DNA from: Kordiimonadales bacterium IMCC3096
GTDB lineage: Bacteria > Pseudomonadota > Alphaproteobacteria > Minwuiales > Minwuiaceae
Length of the DNA stretch: 64,000 nt
Direction: 5' to 3'
Assembly: GCA_016865035.1 (NCBI GenBank)
Contig: CP018227.1
Coordinates: forward strand, 466,001-530,000
Shown here: positions 33,397 to 42,240 of the stretch, one piece after another
How positions within the stretch are numbered: position 1 is the stretch's first letter
Layout of the letters: each line of letters begins with the position of its first letter
The notes under the pieces: generated by a model
Told to the model about the DNA's origin: nothing
Databases searched by the model: none
What the model saw: only the letters and a program-made list of their open reading frames with translations
Translations under genes and position numbers: made by a program

Positions 33397-35130
33397 ATGA
33401 GCGACGTATCCGTCGGAGCTGCCGAGCAGTTCCCGGGACGGGAGGACTTTGCCGCCCTCCTGGACGAAACCTATGGCTCCGAAAGCAATCTTGAGGGCTC
33501 CGTCATTCGCGGAACCATCCTGGCCGTCGAGCACGACTTTGTCGTTGTTGACGTCGGCCTGAAGACCGAAGGCCGGGTTCCGCTGAAGGAATTCCAGGTC
33601 GGTGGCCGTCCCGCCGAAGTCAAGGTCGGTGACGAGGTCGAGGTCTATCTGGAGCGGATCGAGAACGGCATGCACGAAGCCGTCATCAGCCGCGACAAGG
33701 CCCGCCGCGAGGAAGCCTGGGCCAAGCTGGAGAAATCCTACGAGGTCAACGAGCGTGTCGAGGGCATGATCTTCGGCCGCGTCAAGGGTGGCTTCACGGT
33801 CGACCTGTCCGGCGCCGTGGCGTTCCTGCCCGGCAGCCAGGTGGACATTCGCCCGATCCGCGACGTGACCCCGCTGATGGGCACGCCGCAGCCGTTCCAG
33901 ATCCTGAAGATGGATCGCCGCCGCGGCAACATCGTGGTGTCGCGCCGCGCCGTTCTGGAAGAGACCCGCGCGGAAGCCCGCAGCGAGCTGATCCAGCGCC
34001 TGGAAGAGGGCATGGTCTGCGACGGCGTGGTCAAGAACATCACCGATTACGGTGCGTTCGTTGACCTGGGCGGTATCGACGGCCTGCTGCATGTCACCGA
34101 CATTTCCTGGCGTCGCGTCAACCACCCGAGCGAGGTGCTGACGATCGGCGAGACCATTAAGGTCCAGGTGATCAAGGTGAACAAGGAAACCCAGCGCATC
34201 AGCCTGGGCATGAAGCAGCTGCAGACGGATCCGTGGGACGGCGTTGCCGCCAAGTATCCGGTCAACGTCCGCTTCGACGGTCGCGTCACGAACATCACCG
34301 ACTATGGTGCGTTCGTGGAGCTGGAGCCGGGTGTCGAAGGTCTGATCCACATCTCCGAGATGTCCTGGACCAAGAAGAACATCCATCCGGGCAAGATCGT
34401 CTCCACCAGCCAGGAAGTCTCCGTGCAGGTGCTGGAGGTCGATCCGGACAAGCGCCGTATCAGCCTTGGCCTGAAGCAGACCATGGACAATCCGTGGGAT
34501 GCCTTTGCCGCCAGCCACCCGAAGGGCACGATCGTCGAGGGCGAGATCAAGAACAAGACCGAGTTCGGTCTGTTCGTCGGCCTGGAAGAAGAGATCGATG
34601 GCATGGTCCACATGTCCGACCTGTCCTGGGATGTCCCGGGCGAGCAGGCCATGAACGAATACGACAAGGGCGACATGGTCCGTGCCGTGGTTCTGGACGT
34701 GGACATCGACAAGGAGCGCATCAGCCTGGGCGTCAAGCAGATCGACAACGATCCGTTTGCCGATGCCAAGTCGATGAAGCGTGGCGAGACCGTCACCTGT
34801 TCCGTCGTGCGTGTCATGGAAGCCGGGCTGGAGGTCGAGACCTCGACCGGTCTGCCGGGCTTCATCCGCAAGAACGACCTCAGCCGTGATCGCTCCGAGC
34901 AGCGTCCCGACCGCTATGCGGTGGGCGACAAGATCGATGCGAACATCATCAGCGTCGACAACAAGACCCGCCGGGTCAACCTGTCGGTCAAGGCGCTGGA
35001 GTTCGCGGAAGAGAAGGAAGCCGTTGCCAACTTCGGTTCCTCCGATTCCGGCGCGAGCCTCGGCGACATCCTCGGTGCGGCCCTGAAGGCCCGCATGGAA
35101 GGTGGCGAGAACGAAGGCGACCAGTCGTAA
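33397..35130 (+). CDS. rpsA: 30S ribosomal protein S1
   Basis: A 577-residue protein with six S1/OB-fold repeats at roughly 36-103, 118-184, 205-273, 290-360, 377-447 and 464-530. The repeats show the KNITDYGAFVDLGG, TNITDYGAFVELE and ISLGMKQL phrases of the RNA-binding copies. S1 docks mRNA onto the small subunit. The ribosome-binding site GAAAGGAA lies eight bases before the ATG. A strong terminator follows (35189-35229). No ihfB gene follows, unlike the usual cmk-rpsA-ihfB order. Confidence 0.98.
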   Translation: MSDVSVGAAEQFPGREDFAALLDETYGSESNLEGSVIRGTILAVEHDFVVVDVGLKTEGRVPLKEFQVGGRPAEVKVGDEVEVYLERIENGMHEAVISRDKARREEAWAKLEKSYEVNERVEGMIFGRVKGGFTVDLSGAVAFLPGSQVDIRPIRDVTPLMGTPQPFQILKMDRRRGNIVVSRRAVLEETRAEARSELIQRLEEGMVCDGVVKNITDYGAFVDLGGIDGLLHVTDISWRRVNHPSEVLTIGETIKVQVIKVNKETQRISLGMKQLQTDPWDGVAAKYPVNVRFDGRVTNITDYGAFVELEPGVEGLIHISEMSWTKKNIHPGKIVSTSQEVSVQVLEVDPDKRRISLGLKQTMDNPWDAFAASHPKGTIVEGEIKNKTEFGLFVGLEEEIDGMVHMSDLSWDVPGEQAMNEYDKGDMVRAVVLDVDIDKERISLGVKQIDNDPFADAKSMKRGETVTCSVVRVMEAGLEVETSTGLPGFIRKNDLSRDRSEQRPDRYAVGDKIDANIISVDNKTRRVNLSVKALEFAEEKEAVANFGSSDSGASLGDILGAALKARMEGGENEGDQS

Positions 35131-35188
35131 GGGATTTCCCTGCGATCACATCGCTGACGAAGATCCCGGCGCTTCGGCGTCGGTGGAG

Positions 35189-35229
35189 CGCCGGGGCCAG
35201 CCATGCTGGCTCCGGCGTTTCCGTTTTTG
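35189..35229 (+). terminator. rho-independent terminator of rpsA
   Basis: A 13-base-pair stem (35189-35201 with 35205-35217, one G-U pair) with a CAT loop is followed by TTTCCGTTTTT. It lies 59 bases after the rpsA stop and ends within a few bases of the next gene's start. Confidence 0.9.
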
Positions 35230-35242
35230 GATGAATGCCAGG

Positions 35243-36223
35243 ATGACACGCGACGATACCGACCTCCGGCCGACGACCTGGGCGCTGTGCGACGGCAAGC
35301 AGGGCATGGTGAACCAGTGTCTCGGCCTGGCTGAGGCGCTGGGCGTCACGCCATCGCTCCGCCAGCTCTCGATCCGGCAGCCATGGCGCAGCCTGCCGCC
35401 GCAACTGTGGCTCGCGCCGCTGAAGTCGCTGGCTGCGGATTCCGACCCCCTCACCCCGCCCTGGCCGGACCTGCTGATCGCGACCGGGCGTCAGACCGTG
35501 GCCCCGGCCATGGCCATCCGACGGCTTTCGGGCGGCGCGACATTCTGCGTCCAGCTCCAGAACCCAGGCGTCTCGCCGGCGCGTTTCGACCTGGTCGTGG
35601 CCCCGCGTCATGACCGCCTGACCGGCCCCAACGTGATCCAGACCTACGGTGCGCTCGGACGTGTGAGCCCGGCCCGGCTTGCCGAGGAAGCGGAACGGTT
35701 CAGGGCCGGCATCGGCGACCTGCCCCGGCCGCATGTGATGGTCTCTCTCGGCGGGGACAACAGCGTCTTCCGCATGACGGAGGCCGTGATCGACCGGCTC
35801 GCGGCGGATCTGCGGCAGCTTGTGGCAGAGACCGGTGCCGGACTGCTGCTCACCCCCTCCCGCCGGACCGACACGGCACTGGGGCAGAGGTTGCGAGCGG
35901 CGCTGCATGACCTGCCGTACCTCTGGCACGACGGCAAGGGCGACAACCCCTACCTCGGCTGGCTGGGACTGGCGGATGCGGTGGTCGTGACCGGCGACTC
36001 CGTCAATATGGTCTCGGAGGCCTGCGCCACCGGAAAGCCGGTCTTCGTGGTCGATCTGGAAGGCGGCAACGCCAAGTTCGCCCGTTTTCACGATGCCCTC
36101 AGCCGCGACGGACTGACCCGCCCCTTCCGGGGAAGGCTGGAAAACTGGACTTACTCTCCGCTGGATGATACCGCGATGGTCGCCAAGGCCGTGCGGGACA
36201 GGCTCGCTGATCGGCCGGCATGA
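35243..36223 (+). CDS. ELM1-family (mitochondrial fission ELM1/DUF1022) protein, predicted GT-B fold
   Basis: About 326 residues. The TTWALCDGKQGMVNQCLGLAEALG opening and the later VMVSLGGDNSVFRMTEAVIDRL and VVTGDSVNMVSEACATGKPVFVVDLEG segments are diagnostic for the family; the last resembles the sugar-nucleotide pocket of GT-B glycosyltransferases. Bacterial members often lie near envelope-glycan genes, and their reaction is not known. The start could also be the ATG at 35231. A strong terminator ends immediately upstream, leaving no separate promoter region. The oxygenase and 648-residue genes follow on the same strand. Confidence 0.85.
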   Translation: MTRDDTDLRPTTWALCDGKQGMVNQCLGLAEALGVTPSLRQLSIRQPWRSLPPQLWLAPLKSLAADSDPLTPPWPDLLIATGRQTVAPAMAIRRLSGGATFCVQLQNPGVSPARFDLVVAPRHDRLTGPNVIQTYGALGRVSPARLAEEAERFRAGIGDLPRPHVMVSLGGDNSVFRMTEAVIDRLAADLRQLVAETGAGLLLTPSRRTDTALGQRLRAALHDLPYLWHDGKGDNPYLGWLGLADAVVVTGDSVNMVSEACATGKPVFVVDLEGGNAKFARFHDALSRDGLTRPFRGRLENWTYSPLDDTAMVAKAVRDRLADRPA

Positions 36224-36242
36224 GCCAGGAGGACAGGGTCCG

Positions 36243-36887
36243 ATGACCCGGATCGAGATGGAGAGGTTGCGGGAAACCCCGCTGAAGACCGACCCTTACA
36301 GCTATGTGATGGTGGAGAACTTCGTCCCCGTCGACACACTCGAATCAATCGCCGAAGACTTTCCCGATCTGAATCTGCCGGGGTCGTTCCCCATCGAGGA
36401 ACTGGAATATGGTCCCCGGTTCGCCGAACTGCTGGAGCGGCTGGCGCAGGATGACTTCCGCGATGCCGTCGCGGAGAAGTTCGACATCGACCTGACCGGC
36501 CGTCCGATGACCTGCACCGTGCGCGGTGCGGCCCAGCGCAAGGACGGGCAGATCCACACGGATTCGAAGACCAAGCTGATCACGGTCCTGATCTACCTCA
36601 ATCCGCCCTGGCAGGCGGAAGGCGGGCGGTTGCGCGTGCTCCGCTCCGGCACCGACCTGAATGACTTCGCGGAGGAGATCGAGCCTTCGTCCGGCAACCT
36701 GCTGATCTTCAAGCGTTCGGATTCCTCCTGGCACGGCCATGAACCGTTCGAGGGCACCCGGCGCTCCATCCAGATCAACTGGGTGACCAGCCAGGCGGTA
36801 GCGGACAAGGAGAAGGCGCGGCACCGCGTCTCCGCCAAGCTGAAGCGTTTCAACCCGTTTGCCAGTCGCGCAAGCAGCATGCGATAG
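36243..36887 (+). CDS. 2-oxoglutarate/Fe(II)-dependent oxygenase (prolyl 4-hydroxylase-like)
   Basis: A 214-residue protein. The iron site is a plausible H-x-D...H triad: His105 and Asp107 in QIHTDSKTK, and a histidine at 164 or 166 in WHGHEPF; Arg173/174 in EGTRRSIQINW would bind the 2-oxoglutarate carboxylate. The double-stranded beta-helix runs from about residue 85 to 185. The substrate may be a protein side chain or a small molecule. It lies 19 bases after the ELM1-family gene and eight bases before the 648-residue gene, so the three are probably co-transcribed. Confidence 0.85.
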   Translation: MTRIEMERLRETPLKTDPYSYVMVENFVPVDTLESIAEDFPDLNLPGSFPIEELEYGPRFAELLERLAQDDFRDAVAEKFDIDLTGRPMTCTVRGAAQRKDGQIHTDSKTKLITVLIYLNPPWQAEGGRLRVLRSGTDLNDFAEEIEPSSGNLLIFKRSDSSWHGHEPFEGTRRSIQINWVTSQAVADKEKARHRVSAKLKRFNPFASRASSMR

Positions 36888-36895
36888 GTCCGACC

Positions 36896-38842
36896 ATGAC
36901 CCTCAATATCCAGACGTTCCGCAATGCCGACCACCGCGCGGGCTGGCGTCCCGGCAACAACTCCGGCGGCCTGACCCTGTTCAAGGCGCTGGGCCACCCG
37001 ATCACCGCCGATCTTGCGAAAGGCTGGCGTGCCGCCCTGGCCGATGCGGGCCGGATCGCGATCTATGATCCGCTGGGCGACGCGGAGACGGTGGACGTGT
37101 TTCATGATCTGGCCGGGCTGTCGCCTGTCGCCTATCTGGTGCAGCAGATCGAGCATGTGGGCCGGGAAGCCTTTGGCCTGACCGCGCGTCCGGTGACCGA
37201 GATCGGTGACGATTTCGATACGCTGCTGATCACCGCCTTCGATGGCGGCAGCTTCCTGCAGCACCTGAAACACATCCTGCCCACCGGCAAGCGCATCGAG
37301 ACGCTGGACCCGCTGCGGCTGCCCGAGACCATGCTGTCACAGCCGAAGGCCTACGTGGATGCGCTGAACTTCGCCACCAACTTCGGCTTCCTGCGCGACG
37401 GCGACGGCCTGCACACCCGCATCGTCACAGCCAACTACTGGTCCGGCTACGGGGCCGAGGATCCGGCACTCTGGTGCCGTCTGATCAGCGGCGACGGCGT
37501 GACGCTGGCGGAGTGGGAAGAGCCTCTGACCCGCCCGTTCGAGACCATCACCATCGACAGCGCCGAGGTACGGCAGCGCTTTGGCCTCGACGATTTCGCG
37601 GGCACCCTCTTCATGCATGCGGTGCGCATCAGGGGGCACGAGATCGTCAAATATGCGCTGGACGTCTATGGCGACGCGGCGGAGCAGTTGAGCTGTACCC
37701 ATGACGCCAATGCCTGGCCCGCCGACCTCTATTCCGGCGTGCCTGCGCCCGACGAGAACGAGGACCTGATCCTCTGGGTGCAGAACAGCCATCCGATCGA
37801 GATTCCCGCCGGGGTGATCGGTTTCAACCTGGTCGGTGGCCAGGATGTCACCACCTACGACGAGAGCGTGCCCCCGTTCGGAACCGTCGCGGTCGATGTC
37901 GGCGCCATGCTGCCCGATGCCCGCTTCCCCGATCAGATCGAACTGCAGGCCGGGCGCTATTTCGTCCGTCCGCGTTATGAGGTGATCCAGCGTGCCTCGG
38001 GCCGCCGCCGCATCGCGCACGCGAACGTGGAACGGGTTGACCTGAAACCGGACCCCGATATCCGGGAGAACGCCCCCCTGTTCGGGAAGGGCTACATCAT
38101 GCCCCTGCCGGTGCTGCCGGTGGATGAGTTCCGGACCTTCTGCCTGCCGACGCCGATGGCGGATACCCAGATGGAACTGCCGATCCGGGCCGACCTGATC
38201 GACGCCAACGGTACCTGCGTTGCCGAGAAGTTCCTCGGCCGGGTCGCGCGCCGCGACTCCATCGCCATCGATGTCGATGCCTGGATGAAGGAAGCCGCCG
38301 CCGAACTGCCCTCCGGCACCGGTCACGTGGAATTCCTCTATGACTTCCGCGATGGTGGCGAGGCGGACGGCTGGCTGCATGCCCTCGCCCGGGTCGAGCA
38401 GCGGGCCAGCGGCCATCGCGCCGAGACCATCTTCGGCGCGCACATGTTCAACATGCCGCTGGTCTTCCGCGACGAGCCGCAGTCCTATTCCGGTCGCCCG
38501 CCGGGCCTCTCCACCCGCCTGTTCCTGCGGCTGGGCGGCGAGACGGCGGATGCCATGTGTCACCTGCTCTACCCGGCGTCCCTGCCCTGGGCGCCGGAGT
38601 CCAGCACCGACCTGAACCTGTTCAGCGGCGCGGGCGAAATGGTGGTGACGAAGCGCATCGCGATTCCCTGCGGTGGCTCCCGCCACTGGCGCGTGTCAGA
38701 GACCTTCGACGCCGCTGACCTGAAGGCCGCCGGTCCGGACGCCTACGTCCAGATCCGCGACACCACCTGTCGCCTGTTCGGCTTCCACGGCCTGCTTCGC
38801 CCCGGCATCGCCTTCAGCCTGGACCACATGTTCGGCTATTGA
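36896..38842 (+). CDS. uncharacterised 648-residue protein
   Basis: I do not recognise this protein. It has no signal peptide, membrane helix or clear catalytic motif. Residues 1-200 look alpha/beta; they contain a GW-rich start (HRAGWRPGNNSGGLTLF), a KALGHPITADLAKGW helix and an IAIYDPLGDAE strand. Residues 200-648 are mostly beta and contain repeated phrases such as DDFAGTLFMHAVRIRGHEIVKYA, PAGVIGFNLVGG and MHLF-type strands. The last 250 residues have paired beta-strand modules that suggest carbohydrate-binding or lipocalin-like sheets. It lies eight bases after the oxygenase gene, so a shared pathway is likely. Coding quality (codon bias, no stop codons) is good. Confidence 0.8.
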   Translation: MTLNIQTFRNADHRAGWRPGNNSGGLTLFKALGHPITADLAKGWRAALADAGRIAIYDPLGDAETVDVFHDLAGLSPVAYLVQQIEHVGREAFGLTARPVTEIGDDFDTLLITAFDGGSFLQHLKHILPTGKRIETLDPLRLPETMLSQPKAYVDALNFATNFGFLRDGDGLHTRIVTANYWSGYGAEDPALWCRLISGDGVTLAEWEEPLTRPFETITIDSAEVRQRFGLDDFAGTLFMHAVRIRGHEIVKYALDVYGDAAEQLSCTHDANAWPADLYSGVPAPDENEDLILWVQNSHPIEIPAGVIGFNLVGGQDVTTYDESVPPFGTVAVDVGAMLPDARFPDQIELQAGRYFVRPRYEVIQRASGRRRIAHANVERVDLKPDPDIRENAPLFGKGYIMPLPVLPVDEFRTFCLPTPMADTQMELPIRADLIDANGTCVAEKFLGRVARRDSIAIDVDAWMKEAAAELPSGTGHVEFLYDFRDGGEADGWLHALARVEQRASGHRAETIFGAHMFNMPLVFRDEPQSYSGRPPGLSTRLFLRLGGETADAMCHLLYPASLPWAPESSTDLNLFSGAGEMVVTKRIAIPCGGSRHWRVSETFDAADLKAAGPDAYVQIRDTTCRLFGFHGLLRPGIAFSLDHMFGY

Positions 38843-38861
38843 CCGGTCACAACCCGGCTGT

Positions 38862-40454
38862 TCAATCGAAGCGTCTGAACTCGACCAGTCCGTCGCGATT
38901 GACCTGCTCGACCAGACCGACTTCCCAGGTCAGGTAGTCTTCCATCGCCTGCCGGACGCCGCCCTGGTGGTCATAGGGTTTCCACCAGACGTCATCGGTG
39001 TCGGTCAGGGCGCGGTCGAGGCCGGGTTCCATGGGCTGACCGGCAGCGACCCAGGCGGCGGTTCCGCCTTCGAGGACGCGGACGACCAGATCCGGCCGCG
39101 CGGCGCGCAGTTCATGCGCCGCATAGTGGGCCAATCGGCCATCGGGGGAAGTCAGCAGGATCAGCCCGACATGCGCCAGCGCCACCATGCTCTCCGTCAG
39201 GCGTGAACGCACGGTCCAGTAGGCGTCCGGAATGTGTCCCTTGCGGAAGGTCAGGCTCTCCGTCAGGTCAACGACCGCTGCCGGTTCGCCCGAGTCGATG
39301 ACGGCCTGCATCTCGGCGACCGAGAGTGTCTCCGCCGGTCGGAACAGGGCCGGTTCCACATCCACCGGGCCGACTTCCGGCGCGGTCGGCTGTTCGGCCA
39401 GCACATGCACGTCCGTCCAGCCAAGCTGGATCAGCCACGAAGCGGTCATGGTGGCGCGCACGCCATCCTCCGCATCCGCCAGCACGATCCGGGCATTGCG
39501 GGTGGCGACATATTCATCAGTCGCCTGCACCAGTTGTCCGCCCGGTGCGTGATGCGCGCCGGGCCAGTGACCGGCCTCGAACTCCTGCACCGTGCGCACG
39601 TCCAGCAGGCAGGTGGTGCGGTCCGTCTCGGCCTGCCAGCGGGCCACCGTGGCGCTGTCCGTCCGGCGCACACCAAAGCGGTCGGCGACATGCGCGGCAC
39701 GGTCCTTCGCGGCCTGCAGCGCCTCCCCTTCCGGCTCAGGCGCATGTTCGGTCTCCCCGCTGGCGCAGGTCAGTCCCGCCAGTTGCCAGCCCATGGTGCC
39801 ATCCTTCAGCGCCATGACCGGATTGGGAATGCCGGCATTGATCAGCGACTGGCTGCCGATGATGGAACGGGTGCGACCGGCGCAATTGACCACCACGGTG
39901 GTGTTCGGATCAGGGGCGAGCGTATGGACACGATAGACCAGCTCCGCCCCCGGACAGTCCACACCGCCGGGGATCGACATGCGGTTGAATTCGGGCATCG
40001 GACGGCTGTCGAGAATGACGAGGTCCATGCCGCTGTCCTTCATCCGCTGAAGTTCCGCCGCCTCGATACGTGGTGTGTCGTAGTGATGTTCGACGAATTC
40101 ACCGAAAGCCTTCGAGGGGACATTGACGCCGGAGAAGACCTCGTATCCCTCCGCCCGCCAGCCCGCCGTTCCGCCGACCAGCACGGAAACATCCGAATAG
40201 CCCATATCCGCCAGCCGGGTAGCGGCGCGTTCCGCCAGTCCCTTGTCCGACGGGCCATGGTCCGTCACCACCACGGGCACCGTCCGACGCGGCACCATGC
40301 GCGGCGCGCGGAATTCCAGATGGCTCAACGGGATGCAGGCGGCGAGGAACAGATGCTCCCTGGAGAAGGCGCCTTCCTCCCGCACGTCGATCAGGGCGAT
40401 TTCCTGCCCGTCGGTCAGACGGGCGCGCAACGCCGGGGCTGTCAGGCTCTTCAT
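38862..40454 (-). CDS. four-domain rhodanese-like protein with one catalytic cysteine
   Basis: A 530-residue protein with four tandem rhodanese domains. Only domain 2 has a cysteine in the active loop (VVVNCAGRTRS, Cys191). The equivalent positions are Asp65 in domain 1 (VVVTDHGP), Asp327 in domain 3 (VLADAEDGVRA) and Ser436 in domain 4 (LLTSPDGRLA). Conserved structural phrases LIDVREEGAF, LILDSRPMPEF, LLDVRTVQEF and VVDLTESLTF mark each domain. It should transfer sulfane sulfur through Cys191, the others serving as scaffold. The ATG overlaps the cysteine dioxygenase stop, so both genes serve one pathway. Confidence 0.9.
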   Translation of the reverse strand: MKSLTAPALRARLTDGQEIALIDVREEGAFSREHLFLAACIPLSHLEFRAPRMVPRRTVPVVVTDHGPSDKGLAERAATRLADMGYSDVSVLVGGTAGWRAEGYEVFSGVNVPSKAFGEFVEHHYDTPRIEAAELQRMKDSGMDLVILDSRPMPEFNRMSIPGGVDCPGAELVYRVHTLAPDPNTTVVVNCAGRTRSIIGSQSLINAGIPNPVMALKDGTMGWQLAGLTCASGETEHAPEPEGEALQAAKDRAAHVADRFGVRRTDSATVARWQAETDRTTCLLDVRTVQEFEAGHWPGAHHAPGGQLVQATDEYVATRNARIVLADAEDGVRATMTASWLIQLGWTDVHVLAEQPTAPEVGPVDVEPALFRPAETLSVAEMQAVIDSGEPAAVVDLTESLTFRKGHIPDAYWTVRSRLTESMVALAHVGLILLTSPDGRLAHYAAHELRAARPDLVVRVLEGGTAAWVAAGQPMEPGLDRALTDTDDVWWKPYDHQGGVRQAMEDYLTWEVGLVEQVNRDGLVEFRRFD

Positions 40455-41050
40455 GCCGGCATCGGCAGATCGCGAATGCCTTCGGAGGCGGGGAAATGCT
40501 TCCATTCACCGGTCTCGGGCTTGTAGTAGCGGCGATGCTCCAGCTGCTCCAGCGCCAGCCCGTACATGTGGAAATTCAGCACCGGTTCGGAGCCGTCGAT
40601 ATGGATCGAGTGCAGATCGTCCGGCATCAGCGCCAGCCCGGTCCCGGCCTCGACGACGAACTGGTCCTTCTCCGCCACACCGCCATCATCGGCAGGATCA
40701 TAGAGACGGTTCAGTTCCTTGCCTTCCATGCCCACGATCACCGCCCAGGTGGTGTGATCATGCGCCGGGGAGTTGGTGCCGCCCATGGAGAGCTGTGCAT
40801 AGAGCGCGAAACGGTGGTCTGCATCCTCCGACAGGCGATAAAGCGCGTTCTTGCGCTCCGTCGTTGCCTCCGGTGGCGGAAAGTCCTCCAGCGGGAACAG
40901 GTCCCGGCGCTTGGCCAGTTCGATCAGCACATCGCGCATGTCGGCGATGGACTGGCGGGTGACCCCTTGCGCGACCTCGATCGCACGTACCTGCATCATG
41001 GCCGCCTTGACGGCGTTGTCGCGTGCCGCTGCCCGTTCCTTGGGTGTCAT
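40451..41050 (-). CDS. thiol dioxygenase (cysteine dioxygenase family)
   Basis: A 199-residue cupin. The Fe(II) ligands fit His97 and His99 (SPAHDHTTW) and His147 (DDLHSIHI), and the YRLSEDADHRFALYAQ strand supplies the carboxylate-binding arginine. Cysteine dioxygenases turn cysteine into cysteine sulfinate; related bacterial enzymes prefer 3-mercaptopropionate, which cannot be ruled out here. Four-base overlaps couple it with the class-V PLP gene upstream and the rhodanese gene downstream. Confidence 0.9.
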   Translation of the reverse strand: MTPKERAAARDNAVKAAMMQVRAIEVAQGVTRQSIADMRDVLIELAKRRDLFPLEDFPPPEATTERKNALYRLSEDADHRFALYAQLSMGGTNSPAHDHTTWAVIVGMEGKELNRLYDPADDGGVAEKDQFVVEAGTGLALMPDDLHSIHIDGSEPVLNFHMYGLALEQLEHRRYYKPETGEWKHFPASEGIRDLPMPA

Positions 41051-42240
41051 TGTTGCCTCCCAGCTTCCTCCGCGACCGCTTCGACGAAGCGGTCAATCTC
41101 CACTTCAGTATTGTAGTAGTGAACGGAGGCGCGGACGAGTCCGCTGATCCGTCGCCGTTCCATGTCGATCCGCGTGCTGCTCGGTGTGCTGGTGGTGACG
41201 TTCATCTGTCGGGCGAAGAGTGCCTGTTTCACCGCCAGCGGCTCCATGCCGTCAACCGTGAAGGTCGTGATTCCGCAGCGGTCCCGCCCCAGATCGTGCA
41301 CCCGCACACCGGCAGTCTCGGCCAGTCGCGCGCGGAGTTGTTCGGCCAGCCCTGTCACACGTGCCTCGATCTCCGCAATACCCACATCCAGCATGTAATG
41401 GACAGCGACACCCAGTCCGATGCGCCCGGCCTCGTTGAACTCCCAGTTCTCGAACCGCCGGGCACCGGATTGCCACTCCAGCGATTCGCGGGCGGTCCAG
41501 GTGGCCGAGTGCAGGTCGATCACCGGTGGCTCGAACCGCGCGGCGACTTCCGGCCGGGCATAGAGGAAGCCGGTCCCCCTGGGGCCGCGCAGGTACTTCC
41601 GCCCTGTCGCCGTCAGGAAATCACAGCCGATCTGCTGCACATCCAGCACCCGCTGCCCCGCCGACTGGCAGGCATCCAGCAGATAGGGAACACCTGCCGC
41701 ACGGGTCAGCTTTCCTATCTCCGCCGCCGGATTGACCAGCCCGCCGTTGGTCGGGACATGCGTCACCGCAACCAGCGCAACCCCGCCGCCGTCCAGCATC
41801 CGCGACAGCGCCGCCACGTCCAGCACCCCATCCGCATCGCTCGGCACCACCTCGACGGAGACACCCTTCTGCGCCGCGACCTTCAAGTAGGTCAGATAGT
41901 TGGAGGCATATTCCGCCTCCGCCGTCAGGATGCGGTCACCGGGCTTCATGCGGTCGGCCACGGCGAAGAACGCCTGGTTCCACGCCACGGTCGCATTCTC
42001 CATGACGGCCACATCGCCTGCGTCACAGTTCAGGTACCGGGCGATGGCGCTGTAGGTCCGGTCAATGGAGGAACGTGCCCGGTCCGCCGCCTCGTAACCG
42101 CCGATCGCGGCCTCCAGATCCAGATGGTCCTTCACCGACTGCAACACGGGCGCGGGCATCAGCCCGGCGCCCGCATTGTTGAAGTGCAGCACGTTGGCCA
42201 CGCCCGGCGTCTCCGCCCGGCAGCGGTCGATGTCGATCAC
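41047..42240 (-). CDS. class V-fold PLP-dependent enzyme (cysteine desulfurase/C-S lyase/epimerase-like)
   Basis: A 397-residue fold-type I enzyme. LLDACQSAGQ (Asp189) contacts the PLP ring, and the lysine is Lys215 in TATGRKYLRGPRGTG. The HFNNAGAGLMP start and WQSGARRFENWEFN region resemble isopenicillin-N-epimerase-like and C-S lyase members of the class rather than housekeeping IscS. Given a thiol dioxygenase and a rhodanese in the operon, a role in sulfur release or transfer from a cysteine-type substrate is a fair inference. It starts with GTG, overlapping the aldo/keto reductase stop. Confidence 0.86.
   Translation of the reverse strand: MIDIDRCRAETPGVANVLHFNNAGAGLMPAPVLQSVKDHLDLEAAIGGYEAADRARSSIDRTYSAIARYLNCDAGDVAVMENATVAWNQAFFAVADRMKPGDRILTAEAEYASNYLTYLKVAAQKGVSVEVVPSDADGVLDVAALSRMLDGGGVALVAVTHVPTNGGLVNPAAEIGKLTRAAGVPYLLDACQSAGQRVLDVQQIGCDFLTATGRKYLRGPRGTGFLYARPEVAARFEPPVIDLHSATWTARESLEWQSGARRFENWEFNEAGRIGLGVAVHYMLDVGIAEIEARVTGLAEQLRARLAETAGVRVHDLGRDRCGITTFTVDGMEPLAVKQALFARQMNVTTSTPSSTRIDMERRRISGLVRASVHYYNTEVEIDRFVEAVAEEAGRQQ

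Noticed and set aside
36896-38842. Sortase signal in the 648-residue protein (an LPETM string near residue 140)
   Set aside because: It is internal, has no following membrane helix or basic tail, and the organism is Gram-negative; coincidence.
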